64,000 bases of DNA from Streptococcus cristatus (GTDB taxonomy: Bacteria; Bacillota; Bacilli; Lactobacillales; Streptococcaceae). The stretch is from NCBI RefSeq assembly GCF_003943505.1, contig NZ_RJPS01000001.1, positions 274,640 to 338,639 of the forward strand, in the 5' to 3' direction. The notes beneath the pieces were generated by a model, which saw only the letters and a list, made by a program, of their open reading frames with translations, did not search any database and was not told the DNA's origin. Made by a program: the position numbers and the translations under genes. Shown piece after piece: positions 37,184-46,825 of the stretch (position 1 is the first letter of the stretch; every line of letters starts with the position of its first letter).

Positions 37184-38329
37184 ATGACAACTCTTGTTAA
37201 ACATAAACGTGTAAATTATTCAGAACTTTTTTATGATCTAGTTTTTGTTTTTGCGATTTCAAAAGTAACTGCTTTAATTCACCATCTTCATAACGGTATT
37301 TTGACTTGGAATTCTTTCCTTGATTTTTTCATTGCTACTTTGGTTCTCATCGATTCCTGGATGATTCAAACCGATTATACCAATCGCTATGGAAAGAACT
37401 CTTTATTTAACATAGTAATCATGTTTATCAAAATGGGAATTTTACTCTTTATAGCCAATATGATTGGACCTGATTGGCAACAATATTTTCATTATGTCTG
37501 TTGGGCTATTGGTACATTAACCCTTACCTTATTTTTTCAATATTTGGTTGAGTTTTTTAAAAAATCAACCGATAATGTTCATAGGGAAAGTATCAAAGGT
37601 TTTCTATGGATAACAGGTCTACGAAGTTTAGAAATCTATCTAGCAGCTCTTCTTCCTATTTACATTGGAGTCTATATCTTATTTGCTAGTATTCTGCTAA
37701 CATTTATTATGCCAAGTATCTTGCTTAATAAAGATAAGCATTACCAGGTAAATCTCCCCCATTTAATCGAGCGCATCTCCCTTCTTGTCATTATTATGTT
37801 TGGAGAGATGATTACGGAGCTATCTAACTTCTTTACAATCGAGAATTTCTCGATTTATTCGGTTCTTTATTTCATTATTATGATTTCTCTGTTCTTGTTT
37901 TATTTTGGTCAATTCGACCATGCTATTGATGAAAAATCTAATCAAAAGGGGCTATTTCTAATTTACAGTCACTATCCTATTTTCATTGGGCTTATGATGA
38001 TGACTGTATCAATGAGTTTTCTTCTGAATCCTGAAGCTAATCGTCTCTTTGCAACCAGCTTCTCTTATATCGGATTTGGCCTCTTTCAAGCTGCTGTCCT
38101 AGTAAATGGGCCCCATAACAAACACTATCTTCGCTATTCGAAAAGTTACTACTGTGTCCAAGCGACACTCTATCTGGCTGCCTTGATTCTCTCTTTAATC
38201 TTTGCTTCTAATCCTATAATAGTAGTGAGTATAACAACCATTTTAGCTCTAGCTATAGCCATTCATTTTATTTATTTTTATATGACACAGAATAAAAAAT
38301 ATTCCAAATCTAACTGGGGGTTCTTTTAA
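37184..38329 (+). CDS. ltrA: Low temperature requirement protein A (LtrA) family membrane protein
   Basis: 381 residues, about ten hydrophobic segments. The LtrA signature YSELFYDLVFVFAISKVT is at about residues 9-26, and an EDLIERISLL-like motif (LIERISLLVIIMFGE) lies near 196-210. LtrA was named from a Listeria mutant unable to grow at low temperature; the biochemical role is unknown. Own promoter region with TATAAT near 37145 and a GAAAGG ribosome site. AT-rich compared with flanking housekeeping genes; lies between the third and fourth tRNA-like junctions, so probably acquired. Confidence 0.87.
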   Translation: MTTLVKHKRVNYSELFYDLVFVFAISKVTALIHHLHNGILTWNSFLDFFIATLVLIDSWMIQTDYTNRYGKNSLFNIVIMFIKMGILLFIANMIGPDWQQYFHYVCWAIGTLTLTLFFQYLVEFFKKSTDNVHRESIKGFLWITGLRSLEIYLAALLPIYIGVYILFASILLTFIMPSILLNKDKHYQVNLPHLIERISLLVIIMFGEMITELSNFFTIENFSIYSVLYFIIMISLFLFYFGQFDHAIDEKSNQKGLFLIYSHYPIFIGLMMMTVSMSFLLNPEANRLFATSFSYIGFGLFQAAVLVNGPHNKHYLRYSKSYYCVQATLYLAALILSLIFASNPIIVVSITTILALAIAIHFIYFYMTQNKKYSKSNWGFF

Positions 38330-38517
38330 TGAGTTTATAACATAAAAAAGCTTTGGGAACCAAGGCTTTATATGATATCAATCACCGACCACGAAAATGT
38401 TTAGCTTACAGAACTGCTAGTGAAGCTCTAGAGGATGAGTTCGAGTAAATGTTGCACTTATTCTTGCAATTTATCATTTACTTGATGCACGAACTCGATA
38501 TTTTTTTCGTTAATTTG

Positions 38518-38669
38518 TTTTTGCCCCACTTTTGCCCCATTTTTAAATCCTGACATTGAAAATACCTAAAAGTATTTCCCTAAAATCAGCTATATTTCAA
38601 CATTTTTGTTTATTTTCAATATGAAAAGTTCTTACAAATTCATGCAGGGGGCATAGAAAGTATGACTAA
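38518..38669 (+). repeat. Decayed integrase-tail module copy B with right attachment-like repeat
   Basis: Resembles 36831-36950 over about 120 bp with a 14-bp insertion. It ends in a 27-bp repeat (38643-38669) identical to 32292-32318 at the first tRNA-Lys. This is the probable right end of the whole island. Upstream, 38330-38517 holds no gene, only another decayed AAGCTTTGGGAACCAAGGCTTT hairpin and an imperfect inverted repeat around GAGTTCGAGTAAATG. Confidence 0.7.
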
Positions 38670-38694
38670 AAAGCCTTGGAATCCAAGGCTTTTT
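38668..38694 (+). terminator. Terminator-like hairpin at fourth junction
   Basis: Stem AGCCTTGG / CCAAGGCT with loop AAT and four Ts. Confidence 0.6.
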
Positions 38695-38732
38695 CATTAT
38701 TTTACAAATTTTTGTCTCATTATCCGTACAAT

Positions 38733-38780
38733 AAAAAGACTTCAAACTATTGTTTTGAATCAATAGTTTGAAGTCTTTTT
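38733..38780. terminator. groESL terminator, bidirectional
   Basis: Perfect 20-bp stem, AAAAAGACTTCAAACTATTG with its complement, around an 8-nt loop. T-runs form on either strand. Confidence 0.9.
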
Positions 38781-38823
38781 TACTTTATTGATTTCAGAAA
38801 AGTTGTACTTTCTCTGATGTGTC

Positions 38824-40461
<1,638 letters not shown>

Positions 40462-40469
40462 TTAGATTT

Positions 40470-40751
40470 TTACTCCACAATTGCAAGAATGCTTGCTTCC
40501 CCAACAACCAAGAATTTCTCATCTTGATCTTTGACTTCAATGCCAGCATGGCTTTCAACTAAAACCTTATCACCTGGCTTGACACTTGGTGCAACCAACT
40601 CTCCGTTCAACGTACGGATTCCTTGGCCAACTGCGATGACTTTCGCTTCTTTTGTCGCGTCTTGCCCTGCACCAGCAATGACAAAGCCACCAACTTTCTG
40701 TTCTTTTTCTTCTACTTTTAAGACCACACGGTCACCTAATGGTTTTAACAT
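40470..40751 (-). CDS. groES: Co-chaperonin GroES
   Basis: 93 residues from ATG 40751 ([12 protein letters not shown]) with GGAGG 7 nt upstream; a longer frame start lies inside the CIRCE region and is rejected. The mobile loop region is around [13 protein letters not shown] (25-37). It caps the GroEL ring. First gene of the operon. Confidence 0.97.
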   Translation of the reverse strand: MLKPLGDRVVLKVEEKEQKVGGFVIAGAGQDATKEAKVIAVGQGIRTLNGELVAPSVKPGDKVLVESHAGIEVKDQDEKFLVVGEASILAIVE

Positions 40752-40774
40752 CTTTTTCCTCCAAAGATTGAATT

Positions 40775-40801
40775 TTAGCACTCTATGAAACCGAGTGCTA
40801 A
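40775..40801 (-). promoter_or_regulatory. CIRCE operator (HrcA binding site)
   Basis: Perfect TTAGCACTC-N9-GAGTGCTAA located between the promoter and groES. HrcA represses from this site and is released on heat stress. Confidence 0.97.
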
Positions 40802-40813
40802 TCTATAGTTATT

Positions 40814-40841
40814 ATTTTATCACTTGGTCAGAAATAGTCAA
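40814..40841 (-). promoter_or_regulatory. groESL promoter
   Basis: Leftward TTGACT (40841-40836) and TAAAAT (40819-40814) with a 16-bp spacer, immediately upstream of CIRCE. Confidence 0.85.
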
Positions 40842-40893
40842 GAAAAAACTTTGCCGAATGACAAAGTTTTTTGGGGAAAGTTAATTGGAAACA

Positions 40894-41076
40894 TTATTGA
40901 GCTAACTTCAGTTTCTCTTCAAAATCATCAATAACCTTTTGCAGATTTAGTCTACCCTTGTAGATGCCATAGCCAAAGACCAGCATGACAAGAATTCCCA
41001 AGATAGCTAAGATGACTCCTACGATGAACAGAAGCAGATTGGTTCGATGAAAGAGATAGATCAGGACAAAATTGAT
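40894..41076 (-). CDS. Small single-pass membrane protein with no canonical start codon
   Basis: An open frame of about 60 codons ends at TAA 40896-40894. It contains a hydrophobic stretch (LLLFIVGVILAILGILVML) followed by FGYGIYKG and a charged helix VIDDFEEKLKLAQ, a protein-like pattern. The frame opens after TGA at 41088-41086. It has no ATG, GTG or TTG before the membrane segment, but AAAGGA lies about 4 nt before an ATC at 41076. Either ATC is used, or the ATG has mutated to ATC. It lies just past the patAB terminator. Confidence 0.4.
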   Translation of the reverse strand: MNFVLIYLFHRTNLLLFIVGVILAILGILVMLVFGYGIYKGRLNLQKVIDDFEEKLKLAQ

Positions 41077-41087
41077 TACTTCCTTTC

Positions 41088-41123
41088 AAAAAACGAAGGT
41101 ATCCTCATGGAATACCTCCGTTT
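41088..41123 (-). terminator. Terminator of patAB operon
   Basis: Twelve-bp stem (AAACGAAGGTAT / ATACCTCCGTTT, one mismatch) with a T-run on the minus strand. Confidence 0.75.
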
Positions 41124-41133
41124 CTGTATATAT

Positions 41134-42912
41134 TTATTCAAATACAAATTGATTGTGGTAGAGCTCAGAATAGAAGCCGCCCAGTTGCAACAGCTCCCGA
41201 TGGTTGCCTCTTTCAATGACTTCCCCGTCTTTTAAGACAATGATTTGGTCCGCATTTAATATGGTCTTTAGACGGTGAGCGATGACAAAGCTTGTCCGTC
41301 CTGCCACAATGGCCTCCATCGCGCTCTGAATCTTGCTCTCTGTTACCGTATCAACGTTGGAGGTGGCCTCATCCAAGATCAGCACTTGAGGATCGGTCAA
41401 AAGGGTTCGAGCGATCGAAATCAATTGCTTTTGACCTGTTGAAAAGATGTTTTGATCATCATCTACGATTGTGTCGTATTTATCAGGCAAGCTTTCAATA
41501 TACTCGTGAATATGGGTAGCACGCGCAGCAATTTCAACCATCTCCTGACTGGCATCCGACACTCCAAATCGGATATTGTCTCGAATGGTTCCGCTGAACA
41601 AGACAGAATCTTGCAAAACAATACCTACATGACTGCGCAAGCTATCCAAGTCATAGTCTCGGATATCACGTCCGTCAAATTCGATACTGCCCTTATCCAC
41701 ATCGTAAAAACGATTGATCAGGTTCATGATGGTCGTCTTCCCTGATCCTGTCGGTCCTACAACGGCAATCATCTTGCCTTTTGGCGCTGAGATGGAAACA
41801 TCCTTCAAAATCGGCTTACCTTCGACATAAGAGAAATCCACATGCTTTATCTCGACGCCTTCTCTCAGCTCGGTAAAGGCTGGTGCATTCTGCGGACGCA
41901 CTTCCTCAGGCGCATCAAACATTTCCTGAATCCGATCCGCACCAGTGAAAGCCAGCTGCAGACTTCCCCAGCTTGCCGCAACCTGAATGATAGGCTGATA
42001 GTACTGCTGAGAAAACTGTGTAAAGGTTGAAATCAGACCAATGGCTACTGAGGTCTTCACATTAGGATCATTGAGCATAATGGCTGAACCCACAAAAATT
42101 ACGATAGCCGTATTGATCAGGCTCATTCCGTTCATGACAGGAAAGAGCAAACCAGAAAAAGCGCGTCCTTTAAAGGTTGCTGACCGAACCTTATCATTTT
42201 GTTGGACAAAGCCCTTGATGACTTCTTCTTGCATTCCCTGCACAATAACTGCCTTCTGGCCGGAAATCGTCTCGTCCATATAGGCATTGAGCTGACCAAC
42301 TTCTTTTTGCTGCAAATCCGTGTACTTGCGAGCCAGCTTGACGATGGACACCAAGACAATAATGGCTACTGGCGTACTGGCAATCGTCACCCAAGCCAAG
42401 GTCGCATGCCGCATAAACATGATGATAATCAGGCCGATGTAGAGAGCGATATTGCTCATCACTTGGACTAGACTCTCGTTGAAAGCCTGCAAGATATTAT
42501 CTAAATCGCTGGTAAAACGCGACAAGATATCCCCGTCTTGATGGCGGTCAAAGAAGGAAACGGTCAAGCGAGCTAATTTCCCAAAGAGCCCCTTGCGCAT
42601 TTCATTGGTTGAGTAGGAAATAATCCGACTCATCAGCAGCATGTAAATTAAGCTCGATAGCGAAAGGAAGATGAAAGCCAGCGCTAAATTCCACATGATT
42701 CCTTGGAAAGCGGCAAAGGCTGAAACATCACCTGAATCAAGCTTGCCACTCGCAAAAGCACTGCCCAACTCCACTAGCTCACTGATGGCGAGACCAGTAA
42801 AAATCGGAAAGAGAACCTGTAAAACCGTCGAGATGATAATCATAATCATGACGACCAAAAAGGCCAGTTTATACTGCTTGAAATATTGCCAGAAAAATTT
42901 TGCTGTCTTCAT
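41134..42912 (-). CDS. patB: Multidrug ABC exporter half-transporter, PatB-like
   Basis: 592 residues from ATG 42912 (MKTAKFFWQYFKQYK) with GGAGG 7 nt upstream; a 30-residue-longer frame start overlaps patA and is rejected. Six membrane segments precede an ATPase domain with Walker A GPTGSGKTT, signature FSTGQKQLISIA and Walker B VLILDEATSNVD with the catalytic Glu. It starts 1 nt after the patA stop. The pair resembles pneumococcal PatAB, a heterodimeric exporter of fluoroquinolones and dyes; the substrate range here is inferred. Confidence 0.85.
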   Translation of the reverse strand: MKTAKFFWQYFKQYKLAFLVVMIMIIISTVLQVLFPIFTGLAISELVELGSAFASGKLDSGDVSAFAAFQGIMWNLALAFIFLSLSSLIYMLLMSRIISYSTNEMRKGLFGKLARLTVSFFDRHQDGDILSRFTSDLDNILQAFNESLVQVMSNIALYIGLIIIMFMRHATLAWVTIASTPVAIIVLVSIVKLARKYTDLQQKEVGQLNAYMDETISGQKAVIVQGMQEEVIKGFVQQNDKVRSATFKGRAFSGLLFPVMNGMSLINTAIVIFVGSAIMLNDPNVKTSVAIGLISTFTQFSQQYYQPIIQVAASWGSLQLAFTGADRIQEMFDAPEEVRPQNAPAFTELREGVEIKHVDFSYVEGKPILKDVSISAPKGKMIAVVGPTGSGKTTIMNLINRFYDVDKGSIEFDGRDIRDYDLDSLRSHVGIVLQDSVLFSGTIRDNIRFGVSDASQEMVEIAARATHIHEYIESLPDKYDTIVDDDQNIFSTGQKQLISIARTLLTDPQVLILDEATSNVDTVTESKIQSAMEAIVAGRTSFVIAHRLKTILNADQIIVLKDGEVIERGNHRELLQLGGFYSELYHNQFVFE

Positions 42913-42913
42913 C

Positions 42914-44620
42914 TTAGTCCTCCTTTCCTTTTTGTGTCTCATAAATTTCTCGGTAGACATCATTTGTAGCGACCAAGTCTGCGTGCCTACCTTGCCCAAT
43001 CAAGCGTCCTTGATCTAGCACCAAAATCTTGTCCGCATGAACCACGGAGCTAATCTTCTGAGCAATAATGATGGTTGTGGTTCCCTTCAAATCCTTGTTC
43101 AGAGCTTCCTGAACCAATTTCTCCGACTTGGCATCCAGAGCTGAAGTCGAGTCATCTAGGATAAGAATATTAGGGTTACTGACGACACCCCGTGCGATGG
43201 ACATTCTTTGCTTTTGTCCGCCAGAGAAATTATTTCCCCGTTCTTCGACTTGGCTGTTGTAGGTATCTTCCATGCGATTGATAAACTCGCTCGCCTGAGC
43301 AATGCGCGCCGCCTGTTCTAATTCTGGCAGGCTAGCATTTTGCTTTCCTTGACGCAGATTGTCCGCAATCGTCCCCTTAAATAAAATAGCTTTTTGCAGA
43401 ACGATGGAGACATTTTTTCTCAGCGAAGCTTCACTAATGTCTCGCAAATCCTTGCCACCAATCTTGATAGAACCTTCCTGAGGATCAAAAAGGCGCGGAA
43501 TGAGCTGAGCCAGAGTTGATTTCCCTGCTCCCGTCGCTCCGACAACACCAATCATCTCTCCTGGTTTGACTTCAAAGCTAATATCCTTGAGCATGGGCTC
43601 TGTATCTGTCGGATAGGTAAAGGTCACATGGTCAAAGACCAGACTACCTTCTAAATCTTCTTCAGCTTCATTCTTGAAGGTCATCGCTGGCTCTGTATCC
43701 AAGACCTCCTTGATCCGCCGAATCGACACCATGGCACGCGTAACGGTATTGCCCAGAAAGCCAACCATGATGATGGTAAACATGATTTGATTCAAGTAAG
43801 AAATGAAAGAGACAATCGAGCTAACCAAGCCTGGATCCATCTGTATCATGCTAGACAAGAGCCACATAGTCAGATAGACAGCCCCGTAGCCGACGATCAT
43901 CATCATCGGTTGAACGATCGAAAAGGCATAGCCAATAAAGAGATTTTGCTCTAGAAGTTCATCTGAAACTTGCGTAAATTTCTGATACTGCTCTCTCTCT
44001 TGCACGAAAGATTTGACGACACGGACGCCACGCAGATTTTCTTTGGCAATCGAATTGATCTTTTCTAAGAGAACTTGGAATTTGGCAAAGCGTGGACCCA
44101 TCAGGCCCATCATCACTCCTGTCAAAAAGAAGACCAAAAAGACCATCAGGACAATGACCCACCACAAGGAAGGAATGGTCACCACCGCCAAAATAAAGGA
44201 ACCTAAAAATAAAATAGGCAGGCGGAATAAAATCTGAAACATCATCATGACCAAATTTTGCACTTGGTTGATGTCATTGGTCATTCGGACGACGAGATTC
44301 CCCGCATTGAACTGTTCAATATTGGCATAAGAGAAGGTCTGGATTTTCCGAAAGGTTTTTTCACGTAAATCTGACGACACACCTTGCGCAATATAGGCTG
44401 CTAGGGTCACATTTGCCCCGCCAGCAAGTAAGCCGACTAGACCAAAGCCCAGCAACCAAGCCCCTAAACGATAGATTTCTTGCCGATTTCCTGCCAAAAG
44501 AGCATTCAAGACATCTTTTAAATACAGGGGCTGCAACAGCGAGCTAGCCAGCATCAGCGATGTCATAAGAAGAGATAAAAAGATAAATAATTTATAGGCT
44601 GATAAAGCTTTTCTGAACAT
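42914..44620 (-). CDS. patA: Multidrug ABC exporter half-transporter, PatA-like
   Basis: 568 residues: type-IV exporter membrane domain (about 1-310), then an ATPase domain with Walker A GATGAGKST, signature FSGGQKQRMSIARG and Walker B ILILDDSTSALD. The residue after the Walker B Asp is Asp instead of catalytic Glu, the mark of the degenerate half of asymmetric heterodimers such as BmrCD and PatAB. The blocks YANIEQFNAGNLVVRMTND and ENLRGVRVVKSFVQE match PatA as I recall it. GGAGG precedes the ATG. Confidence 0.87.
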   Translation of the reverse strand: MFRKALSAYKLFIFLSLLMTSLMLASSLLQPLYLKDVLNALLAGNRQEIYRLGAWLLGFGLVGLLAGGANVTLAAYIAQGVSSDLREKTFRKIQTFSYANIEQFNAGNLVVRMTNDINQVQNLVMMMFQILFRLPILFLGSFILAVVTIPSLWWVIVLMVFLVFFLTGVMMGLMGPRFAKFQVLLEKINSIAKENLRGVRVVKSFVQEREQYQKFTQVSDELLEQNLFIGYAFSIVQPMMMIVGYGAVYLTMWLLSSMIQMDPGLVSSIVSFISYLNQIMFTIIMVGFLGNTVTRAMVSIRRIKEVLDTEPAMTFKNEAEEDLEGSLVFDHVTFTYPTDTEPMLKDISFEVKPGEMIGVVGATGAGKSTLAQLIPRLFDPQEGSIKIGGKDLRDISEASLRKNVSIVLQKAILFKGTIADNLRQGKQNASLPELEQAARIAQASEFINRMEDTYNSQVEERGNNFSGGQKQRMSIARGVVSNPNILILDDSTSALDAKSEKLVQEALNKDLKGTTTIIIAQKISSVVHADKILVLDQGRLIGQGRHADLVATNDVYREIYETQKGKED

Positions 44621-44660
44621 AATTCCTCCTCGTAGATTTTTAACTTTGTTTAGCTTCCTT

Positions 44661-44688
44661 ACTATATCATAGATAAAAACAATGTCAA
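44661..44688 (-). promoter_or_regulatory. patAB promoter
   Basis: Leftward TTGACA (44688-44683) and TATAGT (44666-44661), 16-bp spacer, 40 nt before the patA start. Confidence 0.75.
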
Positions 44689-44777
44689 GTAAGAAATTTC
44701 AGTTATTCTATGGTACAATATAATAAATAACTCTAAATTGATTGAGTCCTTTTATAGGTCTTGTACAAGGAGAAAAG

Positions 44778-45794
44778 ATGGATAAACAACGAATTGCTGT
44801 GATTGGCCCCGGTTCTTGGGGAACGGCTCTATCGCAAGTCCTCAATGATAATGGCCACGAAGTCCGGATTTGGGGCAATATTGCAGAGCAGATTGACGAG
44901 ATCAATAACCAGCATACAAACAAACGCTTTTTCAAAGATGTTGTTCTAAGCGAGGAAATCAAGGCTTATCACGACTTGAGCGATGCTCTAGAAAACGTAG
45001 ATGCTGTGCTGTTTGTCGTACCGACCAAGGTGACTCGTCTGGTAGCCCAACAAGTTGCGCAAACCTTAGATCACAAGGTAAAAATCATGCATGCATCCAA
45101 GGGACTGGAACCTAACAGCCACCAACGGATTTCAACTATTCTGGAAGAGGAAATCCCTGCAGACTTGCGCAGCGAGATTGTCGTTGTTTCAGGTCCTAGC
45201 CACGCTGAAGAAACCATCGTTCGCGACATTACCCTGATTACCGCAGCATCTAAGGATCTTGAAACTGCTAAATATGTGCAGGAACTCTTCAGCAACCACT
45301 ATTTCCGCCTCTACACCAATACCGATGTCGTTGGAGTAGAGACAGCAGGTGCTCTGAAAAATATCATCGCAGTTGGAGCCGGAGCCCTCCACGGACTGGG
45401 CTATGGTGACAATGCCAAAGCTGCCATCATCACACGCGGTCTGGCTGAAATTACTCGACTTGGTGTCAAACTGGGAGCCAGCCCTCTGACTTACAGCGGT
45501 CTTTCTGGTGTCGGCGACTTGATTGTCACGGGAACTTCTGTCCACTCTCGCAACTGGCGGGCTGGCGATGCACTGGGTCGCGGCGAAAAACTGGCTGATA
45601 TTGAAGCTAATATGGGCATGGTTATCGAAGGAATCTCTACAACCAAGGCAGCCTACGAACTGGCTCAGGAGCTCGGTGTCTATATGCCTATCACTCAGGC
45701 CATCTACAAGGTTATCTATGACGGCCATGATATCAAAGATGCCATTCATGATATGATGAGCAATGAATTCAAAGCTGAAAATGAGTGGTCTTAA
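44778..45794 (+). CDS. gpsA: NAD(P)H-dependent glycerol-3-phosphate dehydrogenase
   Basis: 338 residues from ATG 44778 (AAGGAG 5 nt upstream). The Rossmann motif [11 protein letters not shown] is at residues 8-18. [21 protein letters not shown] (catalytic Lys) and [11 protein letters not shown] follow in family order. It reduces DHAP to sn-glycerol-3-phosphate for phospholipid synthesis. Followed by galU after 30 nt. Confidence 0.95.
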   Translation: MDKQRIAVIGPGSWGTALSQVLNDNGHEVRIWGNIAEQIDEINNQHTNKRFFKDVVLSEEIKAYHDLSDALENVDAVLFVVPTKVTRLVAQQVAQTLDHKVKIMHASKGLEPNSHQRISTILEEEIPADLRSEIVVVSGPSHAEETIVRDITLITAASKDLETAKYVQELFSNHYFRLYTNTDVVGVETAGALKNIIAVGAGALHGLGYGDNAKAAIITRGLAEITRLGVKLGASPLTYSGLSGVGDLIVTGTSVHSRNWRAGDALGRGEKLADIEANMGMVIEGISTTKAAYELAQELGVYMPITQAIYKVIYDGHDIKDAIHDMMSNEFKAENEWS

Positions 45795-45824
45795 TTCATA
45801 GTATTTTTTATAAAGGAGAAATTT

Positions 45825-46727
45825 ATGTCAAAAGTCAGAAAAGCAGTCATCCCTGCAGCCGGTCTCGGAACCCGCTTCTTGCCAGCCACTAAGGCACTGG
45901 CCAAGGAAATGCTGCCGATCGTTGACAAACCAACTATTCAGTTTATCGTCGAAGAAGCTCTTAAATCTGGAATCAAAGACATTCTAGTTGTCACAGGGAA
46001 GTCAAAACGCTCCATCGAGGACCACTTTGACTCCAACTTTGAACTAGAATATAACCTCAAGGAAAAGGGCAAGGACGACTTGCTCAAGTTGGTGGATGAG
46101 ACCACTGGTATTGGCTTGCATTTCATCCGTCAGAGCCATCCGCGTGGGCTAGGAGACGCTGTTTTACAAGCTAAAGCCTTCGTCGGAAATGAACCTTTTG
46201 TGGTCATGCTGGGGGATGATTTGATGGACATTACCAATGACAAAGCAGTGCCACTCACCAAACAACTCATGGATGACTATGCAGCAACCCACGCATCTAC
46301 CATTGCAGTTATGCAAGTTCCTCACGAAGAAGTCTCTGCTTATGGCGTTATTGCCCCTCAAGGTGAAGGCGTCAACGGCCTCTACAGCGTTGAAAAGTTT
46401 GTTGAAAAACCAGCACCAGAAGATGCACCAAGTGATTTGGCCATTATCGGACGCTACCTGCTAACGCCAGAAATTTTTGAAATCTTGGAGAAACAAACTC
46501 CTGGTGCGGGCAATGAAATTCAACTGACTGATGCTATCGATACCCTCAACAAGACTCAGCGCGTTTTTGCCCGTGAATTCAAAGGCGACCGCTATGATGT
46601 CGGCGACAAATTTGGCTTCATGAAAACTTCTATCGATTATGCCCTCAAACACCCTCAAGTTAAGGATGATTTGAAGCAATACATTATCGATTTGGGTAAA
46701 AAATTAGATAAGAAAACGAAAAAATAA
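45825..46727 (+). CDS. galU: UTP-glucose-1-phosphate uridylyltransferase
   Basis: 300 residues. The nucleotidyl-transfer motif [14 protein letters not shown] is at about residues 11-24, with [13 protein letters not shown] at 27-39 and MLGDDLMD (metal-binding Asp) near 127. It makes UDP-glucose for glycans, teichoic-acid-linked sugars and capsule-type polymers. A GGAG ribosome site is present. The gpsA-galU pair is conserved in streptococci. Confidence 0.95.
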   Translation: MSKVRKAVIPAAGLGTRFLPATKALAKEMLPIVDKPTIQFIVEEALKSGIKDILVVTGKSKRSIEDHFDSNFELEYNLKEKGKDDLLKLVDETTGIGLHFIRQSHPRGLGDAVLQAKAFVGNEPFVVMLGDDLMDITNDKAVPLTKQLMDDYAATHASTIAVMQVPHEEVSAYGVIAPQGEGVNGLYSVEKFVEKPAPEDAPSDLAIIGRYLLTPEIFEILEKQTPGAGNEIQLTDAIDTLNKTQRVFAREFKGDRYDVGDKFGFMKTSIDYALKHPQVKDDLKQYIIDLGKKLDKKTKK

Positions 46728-46781
46728 TAGAAATGCACAAGCAATAGATTAGCTGATGCATCAGCTTTTAACACTATACAG

Positions 46782-46811
46782 AAAAACACCTAGTAAATCT
46801 AGGTGTTTTCT
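46782..46811. terminator. Convergent terminator between galU and dipeptidase gene
   Basis: Perfect 11-bp stem AAAACACCTAG / CTAGGTGTTTT with loop TAAAT; T-runs form on both strands. Confidence 0.85.
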
Positions 46812-46825
46812 TATAAGTTATTCAC

